The position numbers and the translations under genes were made by a program. This document shows, in pieces, positions 8,663 to 15,773 of a stretch of DNA of 64,000 nt. The stretch spans positions 1-64,000 of the forward strand of contig CAVYYX010000015.1 of NCBI GenBank assembly GCA_963772825.1, written 5' to 3'. How positions within the stretch are numbered: the stretch's first letter is position 1; each line of letters starts with the position of its first letter. The notes beneath the pieces were generated by a model. That model saw only the letters and a list, made by a program, of their open reading frames with translations, made no database searches and had not been told where the DNA came from. The stretch comes from Desertimonas sp963772825. GTDB lineage: Bacteria; Actinomycetota; Acidimicrobiia; Acidimicrobiales; Ilumatobacteraceae.

Positions 8663-8681
8663 GACAAGGAGACCGACAGAC

Positions 8682-9008
8682 ATGATTCGTCGAGCGTTCA
8701 CGATGCGCCTGCAGCCGGGTGGCTTGGCCGAGTACAAGCGCCATCACGATGAGATCTGGGCGGAGCTGGTCGCCGAGATCGAGCGTCAGGGCATCGCCCA
8801 GATCACGATCTTCGAGAACGACCCGGTGTTGTTCCTGTACTCGGAGATCACCGATGAGGAGGCGTGGGACCGCCTCTGGCACAGCGAGGTCCACGATCGG
8901 TGGGGCGAGGTGATGAACCCGTTGATGGAGTTCGGGCCCGATGGCATCGTCGCCTCCTCCGAGCTGCGCGAGGTGTTCAACCTGCGCACCTCGGCCGGCG
9001 GCACCTGA
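8682..9008 (+). CDS. L-rhamnose mutarotase family protein (RhaM-like)
   Basis: 108 residues, the normal length for this ferredoxin-like barrel family. RRAFTMRLQPGGLAEYKRHHDEIWAELVAEI matches the RhaM N terminus with its catalytic His in the HHDEIW region, and DRWGEVMNPLMEF corresponds to the C-terminal helix. The enzyme interconverts alpha and beta anomers of L-rhamnose or related deoxysugars. A strong AAGGAGA ribosome site lies upstream, and the gene follows the ATPase by 19 bp, so it belongs to the transporter operon. It is the best clue that the imported sugar is a 6-deoxyhexose. L-fucose is an alternative substrate. Confidence 0.85.
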   Translation: MIRRAFTMRLQPGGLAEYKRHHDEIWAELVAEIERQGIAQITIFENDPVLFLYSEITDEEAWDRLWHSEVHDRWGEVMNPLMEFGPDGIVASSELREVFNLRTSAGGT

Positions 9009-9016
9009 GGCCGGCC

Positions 9017-9844
9017 GTGACGCGAATCGCCGTCGTCACGGGGGCGAGCGGTGGGCTCGGCCGCGACATCGCCGTCGCCCTCGGGGCGCGGGGCCACCCC
9101 GTGGCCCTCGTGGCGCGCTCGGCGGACCCGCTGGCGGTGGCCGAGCAGGAGATCCGAGCCGGCGGCGGGGAGGCCGTCGCGATCCCCACCGACGTCAGCG
9201 ACCCGGCGGCCGTCGAGGCGATGCGGTCGCGGGTCGTCGACGAACTCGGACCGCCGAGCATCCTGGTCAACGCCGCCGGCGTGTTCGGTCCGGTGCAGCT
9301 GATCAAGGACAGCGATCCGACCGAGTGGGTCGCCACGATGATGATCGATGCCGTGGCGCCGTACCTCGTCACCCGTGCCTTCGTCGGCGGGATGGTCGAG
9401 GCAGGTTGGGGGCGGATCGTCAACCTCACCTCGGCGGCGTCGCTGCACCCGCCGGGCCCGATGAACAGCGCCTACGGCACCGCCAAAGCGGCGCTCAACC
9501 AATTCACCCGGCACCTCGCCGCCGAGCTGGCCGGCACCGGGGTCACGGCAAACGTGCTCCATCCCGGCGACGTCAAGACGGACATGTGGGCCGACATTCG
9601 CGATCGGGTCAAGGCCGCCGGTCCCCTGGCCGAGGCCTACGAGCAGTGGGTGCGATGGGTCGACGAGACGGGTGGCGACCCGCCGTCCAAGGCCGTCGAT
9701 GCTGTGCTCGCGCTCTGTGACGATGCCGCCGCGCACATCTCGGGGCAGTTCCGGTGGATCGACGATCCGCTGCAGCCGCCGATCCCGAGTTGGGACGTGG
9801 TGGCCGACGAGCGACCGTGGACCAACGACGACGCGTCGTCGTGA
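9017..9844 (+). CDS. SDR family NAD(P)-dependent oxidoreductase
   Basis: 275 residues. The N terminus has the cofactor motif VTGASGGLGRDIA; NAAG lies near residue 86; the catalytic Ser-Tyr-Lys set is seen in NLTSAASLHPPG and NSAYGTAKAAL. The GTG start at 9017 is 8 bp after the mutarotase stop, so the genes are co-transcribed. In non-phosphorylative L-fucose and L-rhamnose routes, SDR enzymes serve as the sugar 1-dehydrogenase or the 2-keto-3-deoxy acid dehydrogenase, and either would fit here. The C-terminal extension after FRWIDDPLQPPIP is longer than in minimal SDRs. Confidence 0.85.
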   Translation: MTRIAVVTGASGGLGRDIAVALGARGHPVALVARSADPLAVAEQEIRAGGGEAVAIPTDVSDPAAVEAMRSRVVDELGPPSILVNAAGVFGPVQLIKDSDPTEWVATMMIDAVAPYLVTRAFVGGMVEAGWGRIVNLTSAASLHPPGPMNSAYGTAKAALNQFTRHLAAELAGTGVTANVLHPGDVKTDMWADIRDRVKAAGPLAEAYEQWVRWVDETGGDPPSKAVDAVLALCDDAAAHISGQFRWIDDPLQPPIPSWDVVADERPWTNDDASS

Positions 9845-9862
9845 CGAGGTCCGACGGCGCGA

Positions 9863-11092
9863 TCAGGCCGGGCGGCGGCGGACGTGGTCGGCGTTGATCT
9901 CGCCGATCGTCGTCGCCCCGATGAGGGCCATCGTTCGCCGTAGCTCGTCGAGCAACCACTCGAGGACCCGATCGACGCCGAGCTCGCCGGCCGCGCCGAG
10001 CCCATAGAGGTACGCCCTTCCGGCCATGCACGCGTTGGCGCCGAGCGCCAGTGCCTTGACGATGTCGCTCCCCCGCCGCACGCCGCCGTCGCAGATGATC
10101 TCGATGCGGCCGCCGACCTCGTCGGCCACGGGTGCGACGAGCTCGAGGATCGCCGGGGCGCTGTCGAGCTGGCGGCCGCCGTGGTTGGACAGGGCGATCG
10201 CCTCGACCCCGTGCTCCACGGCAAGGCGGGCATCGGCGACCGACTGCACGCCCTTGAGCACGATCGCCCCCTGCCAGATCGAGCGGAACCACTCGATGTC
10301 GGCCCACGACAGAGCCGGGTCGAACTGCGACGACACCTTCTCGGCGAGGGCGATCGGGCGCGAGCCGTCGTACTGGCTGCCGCCGACCTTCGACGTCGCG
10401 ACGTTGGCGAACAGGATCGGCTCGGCGCGGGCGAAGCGCCACGTCCAACCCGGGTGGGCGATGCCGTCGAGGATCGTGTCGAGGCCGAGTTTCGGGGGCA
10501 GCGTGAACCCTCGACGGACGTCGCGCTCGCGGCGTCCGAGGTTGGCCGTGTCGACGGTGATGACGAGCGCCTCGTAGCCAGCGGCGGCAGCGCGTTCGAC
10601 CATGTCCCGCACGAGAGCGCGGTCGCGCCATACGTACACCTGGAACCACCGACGCCCGTCGCCGCTGGCGGCGGCGACCTCTTCGATCGAACGCGTCGCC
10701 ATCGTTGCCAGCGTGTAGGGGACACCCGCGCGTTGGGCGGCGCGGGCGACCGCTAGCTCGCCGGCCGGGTCGGCGATCCGCGTGTAGCCGGTGGGAGCGA
10801 GCACGAGTGGAAGGGGCACCGGCGCCCCGAGCAACGTCGTCGCGGTATCGACCGTCGAGACGTCACGGAGCACGCGGGGACTGAACTCGTAGCGACCGAA
10901 CGCGTCCCGGTTGGCGCGCATGGCGACCTCGTCCTCGGCGCCGCCGTCGATGTAATCGAACACGCCGGCGGGCAAGCGGCGCTTGGCGAGCCGCCTGAGA
11001 TCGTCGGTGTTCGCCGCGGCCGCCAGCCGCCGCTTCGTCGAGTCGAGCTCGAAGCGCCGGAAGCGCAGAACGGACCGCAGCGTGTCGAGCAC
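9863..11092 (-). CDS. FMN-dependent alpha-hydroxy acid dehydrogenase (L-lactate dehydrogenase-like), paralogue 2
   Basis: 409 residues. A TIM barrel with family landmarks: GVFDYIDGGAEDE near residue 43, APTGYTRI, the FMN region WFQVYVWRD, the catalytic His in ALSNHGGRQLD, and the phosphate-binding ICDGGVRRGSDIVKALALGA. Such membrane-associated flavoenzymes oxidise L-lactate, mandelate or glycolate to the 2-keto acid. It lies 2 bp after a close paralogue on the same strand. L-lactate is an end product of L-fucose/L-rhamnose diketo-acid cleavage, so these two may finish the pathway whose earlier genes lie on the opposite strand. Confidence 0.88.
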   Translation of the reverse strand: MLDTLRSVLRFRRFELDSTKRRLAAAANTDDLRRLAKRRLPAGVFDYIDGGAEDEVAMRANRDAFGRYEFSPRVLRDVSTVDTATTLLGAPVPLPLVLAPTGYTRIADPAGELAVARAAQRAGVPYTLATMATRSIEEVAAASGDGRRWFQVYVWRDRALVRDMVERAAAAGYEALVITVDTANLGRRERDVRRGFTLPPKLGLDTILDGIAHPGWTWRFARAEPILFANVATSKVGGSQYDGSRPIALAEKVSSQFDPALSWADIEWFRSIWQGAIVLKGVQSVADARLAVEHGVEAIALSNHGGRQLDSAPAILELVAPVADEVGGRIEIICDGGVRRGSDIVKALALGANACMAGRAYLYGLGAAGELGVDRVLEWLLDELRRTMALIGATTIGEINADHVRRRPA

Positions 11093-11094
11093 GG

Positions 11095-12318
11095 TCAGCG
11101 GTGCTCGAGGTAGTCGCTCGACAGCTCTTTGACGCTCGCCGCGCCGAGCAACGCCATCGTCCGGCGGAGGTCACCAGCGAACATCTCGAGGACCCTGTCG
11201 ACGCCGAGCTCGCCGCCGGCGGCGAGTCCATAGAGGTACGCCCGCCCGGCCATGCACGCCGTGGCCCCGAGAGCGACCGCCTTGACGATGTCGCTGCCCC
11301 GGCGCACGCCGCCGTCGCAGATGATCTCGACCCGCCCGCCAACTGCGTCGGCGACCGGGGCGACGAGGTCGAGCGCTGCCGGAGCGTCATCGAGTTGACG
11401 TCCGCCGTGGTTCGACAGGGCGACGGCGTCGACGCCGACGTCGGCGGCGATCCTCGCGTCATCGACGGTCTGGATCCCCTTGATGACGATCGGGCCATCC
11501 CAGACCGAACGGAACCAGTCGATGTCACCCCACGACAGCCGGGCGTCGAATTGCGTGGCGAAGGTCTCGGCGAGGTTGACCGCCGCGGACCCTTCCGGTT
11601 GGTCGGTGGCGGCCGACGACGAGGCGATGTTGGCGAAGCGGATCGGCTCGGCGCGGACGAACCGCCAGGTCCATGACGGGTGCACGGCGCCGTCGAGGAT
11701 CGTGCCGAGCCCGAGCTTCGGTGGCAGCTCGAACCCGCGGCGAACGTCGCGCTCGCGACGGCCGAGGTTCGCCGTGTCGACGGTGATCACGAGCGCCTCG
11801 TAGCCGGCGGCGGCGGCCCGGTCGACCATGTCGCGCAGCAGGCCCTTGTCCTTCCAGACGTAGACCTGGAACCAGCGTCGGCCGTCGCCGTTGGCGGCGG
11901 CGACCTCCTCGATCGAACGCGTCGAGAGCGTCGACAGGGTGTAGGGCAGGCCTGCTCGCTGGGCGGCGCGAGCGACGGCGAGCTCGCCTTGCGGGTCGGC
12001 GATGCGCGTGAAACCGGTCGGCGCCAGCACGAGCGGCAGGGGGACCGACGTACCGAGCAACGACGTGCTCGTGTCGACCTCGGAGACGTCGCGCAGGACG
12101 CGAGGCCTGAACCCGTAGTTGGAGAACGCGTCGCGGTTGGCACGCATCGTGCGCTCGTCCTCGGCGCCACCGTCGATGTAGTCGAAGACGCCACCCGGGA
12201 GCCGGCGCCTGGCGATGCGCCGGAGGTCGTCGGTGTTCGCCGCCCCCGCCAGTCGACGTTTCGTGGCGTCGAACTCGAAGCGACGGAACCGGACGACGGA
12301 ACGCAGCGAGTCGAGCAT
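11095..12318 (-). CDS. FMN-dependent alpha-hydroxy acid dehydrogenase (L-lactate dehydrogenase-like), paralogue 1
   Basis: 407 residues, first gene of the pair. It has the same layout as its neighbour: GVFDYIDGGAEDE, APTGFTRIADPQGE, WFQVYVWKD, ALSNHGGRQLDDAP with the catalytic His, and ICDGGVRRGSDIVKAVALGA. The two proteins are collinear over their full length with most positions identical, which points to tandem duplication. Differences cluster in the middle loop (SSSAATDQPEGSAAV here, TSKVGGSQYDGSRPI in the other), a region that often shapes membrane contact or substrate range in this family. The ATG start is clear. It follows purK on the same strand by 12 bp. Confidence 0.88.
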   Translation of the reverse strand: MLDSLRSVVRFRRFEFDATKRRLAGAANTDDLRRIARRRLPGGVFDYIDGGAEDERTMRANRDAFSNYGFRPRVLRDVSEVDTSTSLLGTSVPLPLVLAPTGFTRIADPQGELAVARAAQRAGLPYTLSTLSTRSIEEVAAANGDGRRWFQVYVWKDKGLLRDMVDRAAAAGYEALVITVDTANLGRRERDVRRGFELPPKLGLGTILDGAVHPSWTWRFVRAEPIRFANIASSSAATDQPEGSAAVNLAETFATQFDARLSWGDIDWFRSVWDGPIVIKGIQTVDDARIAADVGVDAVALSNHGGRQLDDAPAALDLVAPVADAVGGRVEIICDGGVRRGSDIVKAVALGATACMAGRAYLYGLAAGGELGVDRVLEMFAGDLRRTMALLGAASVKELSSDYLEHR

Positions 12319-12330
12319 GACGGGGAGATG

Positions 12331-14118
12331 CTAGGGCTCGATCGGAGGCAGGGCTACATCCGTGCCGGCGCCGCACGCCCAGATCTGTCGGCGCCCGGAC
12401 TCACCCGGTGCCTTCGCTTCGATCTCCTCGTCCCCGACGTGGACGTAGCCGAGGCGCTTGGGGATCGCCGCGCTGCGCGTGTTCGTCACGTCGCAGCGAA
12501 TCTCCACGCGGGTGATGCCGTCGAGCTCCGCGACAGCTGACGTCAATGCCTTGACGGCCGCGGTCATCACGCCACGTCCGACCGCGTCGGCACGTAGCCA
12601 GTAGCCGATCTCGATCGACCCCGGCGGACCGCGCCGATGCAGGCCGCAAGCGCCGACCACCCGGTCATCCTCAACAGGTGCCCCCGGCGACGTGATGAGG
12701 TAGCCGTAGTCGTCGCCGGACTGCCAGCCGTCGATCGCCTTGGACATGAACGTGGCGGTCGTCGCGCGATCCTGATCGGCCCACAGCATGTACGGGCGCA
12801 GGTGGTCGCGGCTCGCCTCGATCGCCTCGTGCAGAGCGTCGATGTCGCCCGCTTCGTGCCGGCGCAGCACGACGCCCACGGACGGGATCTCGATGCGCTC
12901 GGGTGGGTGCCGCACCGGTTCATCCTCGCCGCCTACGGCCGTCCGAATCTTGCTCGATTTCGGCATGACCTCCCCACGCAGCTTCAGCGCTCGGTCGACG
13001 ACCTCGTCGGGACCGCTCCCGACGACCGTGAGATGACCCATCTTGCGACCCGGTCGCGGAACCGCCTTGCCGTAGAGGTGCAAGCGGGCGCGCGGGTCGG
13101 CGAGGACCTTCGACCACGCCGGTTCGACCGGCGCGTCCGAACCGTCACGGAACCACAGGTCGCCGAGCAGGTTGACCATCGCCGCCGCCGGTGCCGTCAT
13201 CGACGTTGCTCCGAGGGCGGAGTCGGTGACGGCGCGGATCTGCTGGGCGAACTGGCTCGTCATCGCGGCATCGAGCGTCCAGTGCCCGCTGTTGTGAGGT
13301 CGCGGCGCAAGCTCGTTGACGAACAACTCCCCACCGGACACGAAGAACTCGACAGCCAGCACGCCGACGTAGTCGAGGGCCTCGGCGATCCGGACGCCCA
13401 GCGCGTGGGCGGCGGCCGCCACCTCCAGATCGACCCGAGCCGGGACCACGGTCACGTCGAGGACACCGTGAAGGTGGAGGTTCTCGGCCACGGGGTAGAC
13501 CGCCGTGTTGCCGTCGCGATGGCGGGCGAGCACAACGCTGAGCTCGATGTCAAGGGGCAACCGGCGCTCGACGATGCAGGGCACTCGATCGAGGTCCAAC
13601 CACGCGGCGCCGACGCCGGCGGCATCGGCGGCCGACCGTTGCCCCTTGCCGTCGTAGCCGAGACGGGCCGTCTTGACGACGAACGGTCCGTCGAGCGTGC
13701 CGACGGCGACAAGGTCGGCGGCATCGATCAGCGCGGCACACGGGGCGACCGGGATGCCCGCCCCTTCGAGGAACGACTTCTCCGCGATGCGGTCCTGGGC
13801 GATCGCCACGGCCCGGGTCGGCGGGGCGACGACGACGTCGCGGGCGAGGCGTTGCAGGGCGGCCGCTGGGGGGTTCTCGAACTCGGTGGTGACCACCGCG
13901 CAACGCGCCGCCAACTCGTCGAGCGCCGGAGCATCGTCGTAGGCGGCGATGAGATGACGGTCGGCGACGGCCCCGGCAGGTGCATCGGGGTCCGGGTCGA
14001 GGACGATCGTGCCATAGCCGGCCAAGCGAGCGGCGACGACGGCAAAGCGCCCGAGTTGGCCACCGCCCAGCATCCCGATGGTCGTCGGCGGGGCGATCGG
14101 AGATCCCCGGTGGTTCAC
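12331..14118 (-). CDS. purK: PurK (5-(carboxyamino)imidazole ribonucleotide synthase) fused to a GNAT acetyltransferase
   Basis: 595 residues, far longer than PurK alone (about 360-400). Residues 1-380 are PurK: IGMLGGGQLGRF, VVTTEFENPP, FVVKTARLGYDGKGQ (ATP-grasp lysine region), FVNELAPRPHNSGHWT and KMGHLTVVG. It makes N5-CAIR from AIR, bicarbonate and ATP in purine synthesis. After a linker, residues 405-590 form a RimJ/RimL-type GNAT domain (VVLRRHEAGDIDALHEAI, IEIGYWLRADAVGRGVMTAAVKAL, NTRSAAIPKRLGY). No stop or shift separates the parts. The GTG start overlaps the purE stop, so purE-purK are coupled. The role of the acetyltransferase is unknown. Confidence 0.92.
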   Translation of the reverse strand: MNHRGSPIAPPTTIGMLGGGQLGRFAVVAARLAGYGTIVLDPDPDAPAGAVADRHLIAAYDDAPALDELAARCAVVTTEFENPPAAALQRLARDVVVAPPTRAVAIAQDRIAEKSFLEGAGIPVAPCAALIDAADLVAVGTLDGPFVVKTARLGYDGKGQRSAADAAGVGAAWLDLDRVPCIVERRLPLDIELSVVLARHRDGNTAVYPVAENLHLHGVLDVTVVPARVDLEVAAAAHALGVRIAEALDYVGVLAVEFFVSGGELFVNELAPRPHNSGHWTLDAAMTSQFAQQIRAVTDSALGATSMTAPAAAMVNLLGDLWFRDGSDAPVEPAWSKVLADPRARLHLYGKAVPRPGRKMGHLTVVGSGPDEVVDRALKLRGEVMPKSSKIRTAVGGEDEPVRHPPERIEIPSVGVVLRRHEAGDIDALHEAIEASRDHLRPYMLWADQDRATTATFMSKAIDGWQSGDDYGYLITSPGAPVEDDRVVGACGLHRRGPPGSIEIGYWLRADAVGRGVMTAAVKALTSAVAELDGITRVEIRCDVTNTRSAAIPKRLGYVHVGDEEIEAKAPGESGRRQIWACGAGTDVALPPIEP

Positions 14119-14621
14119 GTCGGCGGGGCGTCGAGGACTGAATCGGTGGCCTGCTGCCGCCGCTCCGACCGATAGGCGTCGAGCGCCGCCCGCAGGGCCG
14201 GATCCTCGTTGGCGAGCAGGGCCACGGCGAACAACCCGGCGTTCGTCGCTCCGGCGTCGCCGATGGCGAACGTCGCCACGGGCACTCCGGCGGGCATCTG
14301 GACGATCGAGAGCAGCGAATCCTGGCCGAGCAGGTGCCGTGACGGGACGGGGACGCCAAGCACCGGGACGGTGGTCTTCGCCGCCAGCATCCCGGGCAGG
14401 TGGGCAGCCCCGCCGGCACCGGCGATGATCGCCTTGACGCCGCGCTCGGCCGCCGATTCGGCGAACGCGAACATCTCGTCGGGCATTCGATGGGCGCTGA
14501 CGACCCTCGCCTCATGGGCGATGCCGAAGTGCTCGAGTACCTCGACCGCCTTGTGCATCGTCGGCCAGTCACTCGAGGAGCCCATCAGCACGGCGACGAG
14601 TGGCGACGTCGAAGTGGGCAT
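14115..14621 (-). CDS. purE: PurE, N5-carboxyaminoimidazole ribonucleotide mutase
   Basis: 168 residues, the typical class I PurE length. It has the substrate-binding GSSSDWPTM motif, VVSAHRMPD with the catalytic His, GAGGAAHLPGMLAAKTTVPVLGVPV, and the GDAGATNAGLFAVALLA tail. It converts N5-CAIR from PurK into CAIR. The start at 14621 gives the normal short N terminus; the frame is open further but overlaps the divergent gene at 14664. The last codon region overlaps purK by 4 bp (GTGA). Confidence 0.95.
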   Translation of the reverse strand: MPTSTSPLVAVLMGSSSDWPTMHKAVEVLEHFGIAHEARVVSAHRMPDEMFAFAESAAERGVKAIIAGAGGAAHLPGMLAAKTTVPVLGVPVPSRHLLGQDSLLSIVQMPAGVPVATFAIGDAGATNAGLFAVALLANEDPALRAALDAYRSERRQQATDSVLDAPPT

Positions 14622-14663
14622 CCGGGTCAACCTACCGGCCGTGGATGTGCTGAGCTGGCAGCC

Positions 14664-15020
14664 ATGCAGCGCAACGTGCTCGGCGACGAACTGACCCCCT
14701 GCTCGCTCGAGCCGCTCACCGGCTTCTACCGCACCGGGTGCTGCGAGAACCATGGAGACGACCCGGGCATGCACGTCGTGTGCTGTCGGGTGAGCGAAGC
14801 GTTCCTCGAGTTCGAGGCGGCGAACGGCAACGACCTCTCGACGCCAGCGCCCGAGTTCGGCTTCGCTGGGCTCGTGCCAGGCGACCAGTGGTGCGTGTGT
14901 GCGGCGCGCTGGGCGGAAGCACTGGCCGGCGGTTCGGCCTGCCCGGTGGTCCTCGAGTCGACACACGTCTCGGCGCTCGAGTTCGTCAGCCTCGACGACC
15001 TCCGCGCCCACGCCGTGTGA
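14664..15020 (+). CDS. DUF2237 family protein
   Basis: 118 residues, divergent from purE. The sequence is typical of DUF2237: NVLGDELTPCSLEPLTGFYRTGCCEN, GMHVVCCRVSEAFLEF, GNDLSTPAPEFGFAGLVPGDQWCVCAARWAEAL and SLDDLRAHAV. Seven cysteines in this short protein suggest metal binding or redox activity, but the biochemical role of the family is not known. The ATG at 14664 leaves 42 bp to the purE start, so both promoters must lie within or beside this gap. Confidence 0.85.
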   Translation: MQRNVLGDELTPCSLEPLTGFYRTGCCENHGDDPGMHVVCCRVSEAFLEFEAANGNDLSTPAPEFGFAGLVPGDQWCVCAARWAEALAGGSACPVVLESTHVSALEFVSLDDLRAHAV

Positions 15021-15029
15021 CGGTGACCC

Positions 15030-15107
15030 GGGTCTGGGCGGTGCCCAGGAGTGACGGGTCTGGGCGGTGCCCAGGAGTAACGGGTCTGGGCGGTGCCCAG
15101 GGGTGAC
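15030..15107. repeat. Three tandem 26-bp hairpin repeats
   Basis: The unit GGGTCTGGGCGGTGCCCAGG plus AGTGAC is repeated three times (15030, 15056, 15082), with changes only at the 3' part. Each unit contains the palindrome CTGGGC-GGT-GCCCAG. It sits between the convergent DUF2237 gene and the unknown gene at 15115 and probably works as a stacked bidirectional terminator. It resembles the CTGGGCGG core of family B. Confidence 0.65.
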
Positions 15108-15114
15108 GGGCCCC

Positions 15115-15639
15115 TCAGTTGACGCCGAGGAGGTGTTTCCAGCTCACCGAGTAGATCTCGTTGACTTCGGCCTGCGACCTCCGCAGCGTCGCGTCCGGGA
15201 CGCTATCGACGAGCGCCCGGACGGTGTCGTAGTGGTGGACGTCGGCGAGCCCTTCGAACTTGACGACACGCAGAGCGACGAGCTCAGCTGCCGGCGCGGT
15301 GTCGAGGAAGCCCCAGATCGTGAACGCGATGCGCAGATCGTGGATCACCGGCGCCCGCCCGTACAACGACGCCCTGCGCATTCCGATCGCCGTGCACCCG
15401 GTGACGGCGTCGTCGATCCGCTCGGCATCGGACAACACGAGCTGCGGGCGGAGCCGCGACGCGAGCCGCAGGGCATAGCCCTGATCGGGACCCTGGAAGC
15501 CGAGCCCCGGGCCGCTCGGCTGGCGGCCGTCAACATCGCCGGGGCGGTCGGCGTCCCACCCGTCGGGGACGTGGGCCGGCGAGCGATACGACTGGAGGTC
15601 GCCGATCAGCGGGACCGGAGCGAACTTGGGTGCAGCCAC
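15115..15639 (-). CDS. Hypothetical protein
   Basis: 174 residues, not recognised. It has no membrane segment, signal or clear nucleotide motif. The middle contains RLRPQLVLSDAERIDDAVTGCTAIGMRRASLYGRAPVIHDLRIAFTIWGFLDTAPAAEL, and the C terminus ends YSVSWKHLLGVN. The amino-acid use is normal for the window, with a codon pattern rich in G/C at third positions, so it is probably a real soluble protein. The GTG start at 15639 has no strong ribosome site. Its end is marked by the triple hairpin at 15030-15107. Confidence 0.65.
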   Translation of the reverse strand: MAAPKFAPVPLIGDLQSYRSPAHVPDGWDADRPGDVDGRQPSGPGLGFQGPDQGYALRLASRLRPQLVLSDAERIDDAVTGCTAIGMRRASLYGRAPVIHDLRIAFTIWGFLDTAPAAELVALRVVKFEGLADVHHYDTVRALVDSVPDATLRRSQAEVNEIYSVSWKHLLGVN

Positions 15640-15661
15640 GACGCAGTTCTAGCCGCTGTCC

Positions 15662-15741
15662 CCCATCTGGGGAAGATCCGGGTCATCCGAGTTCTGGGAA
15701 AGATCCGTGTCAGACGCTGACACGGATTCGCCCCAGATGGC
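15662..15741. repeat. Dispersed palindromic repeat, family A, copy 2
   Basis: CCATCTGGGGAAGATCCGGGTCA starts the element and TTCGCCCCAGATGG closes it at about 15741. An inner arm ATCCGTGTCAG-ACG-CTGACACGGAT is a perfect 11-bp stem. It lies between the unknown gene and the 3' end of cimA, in the position of a terminator for cimA. Confidence 0.65.
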
Positions 15742-15773
15742 GTGGTGACACGATCCTTGCCCAGTTGGTGGGG

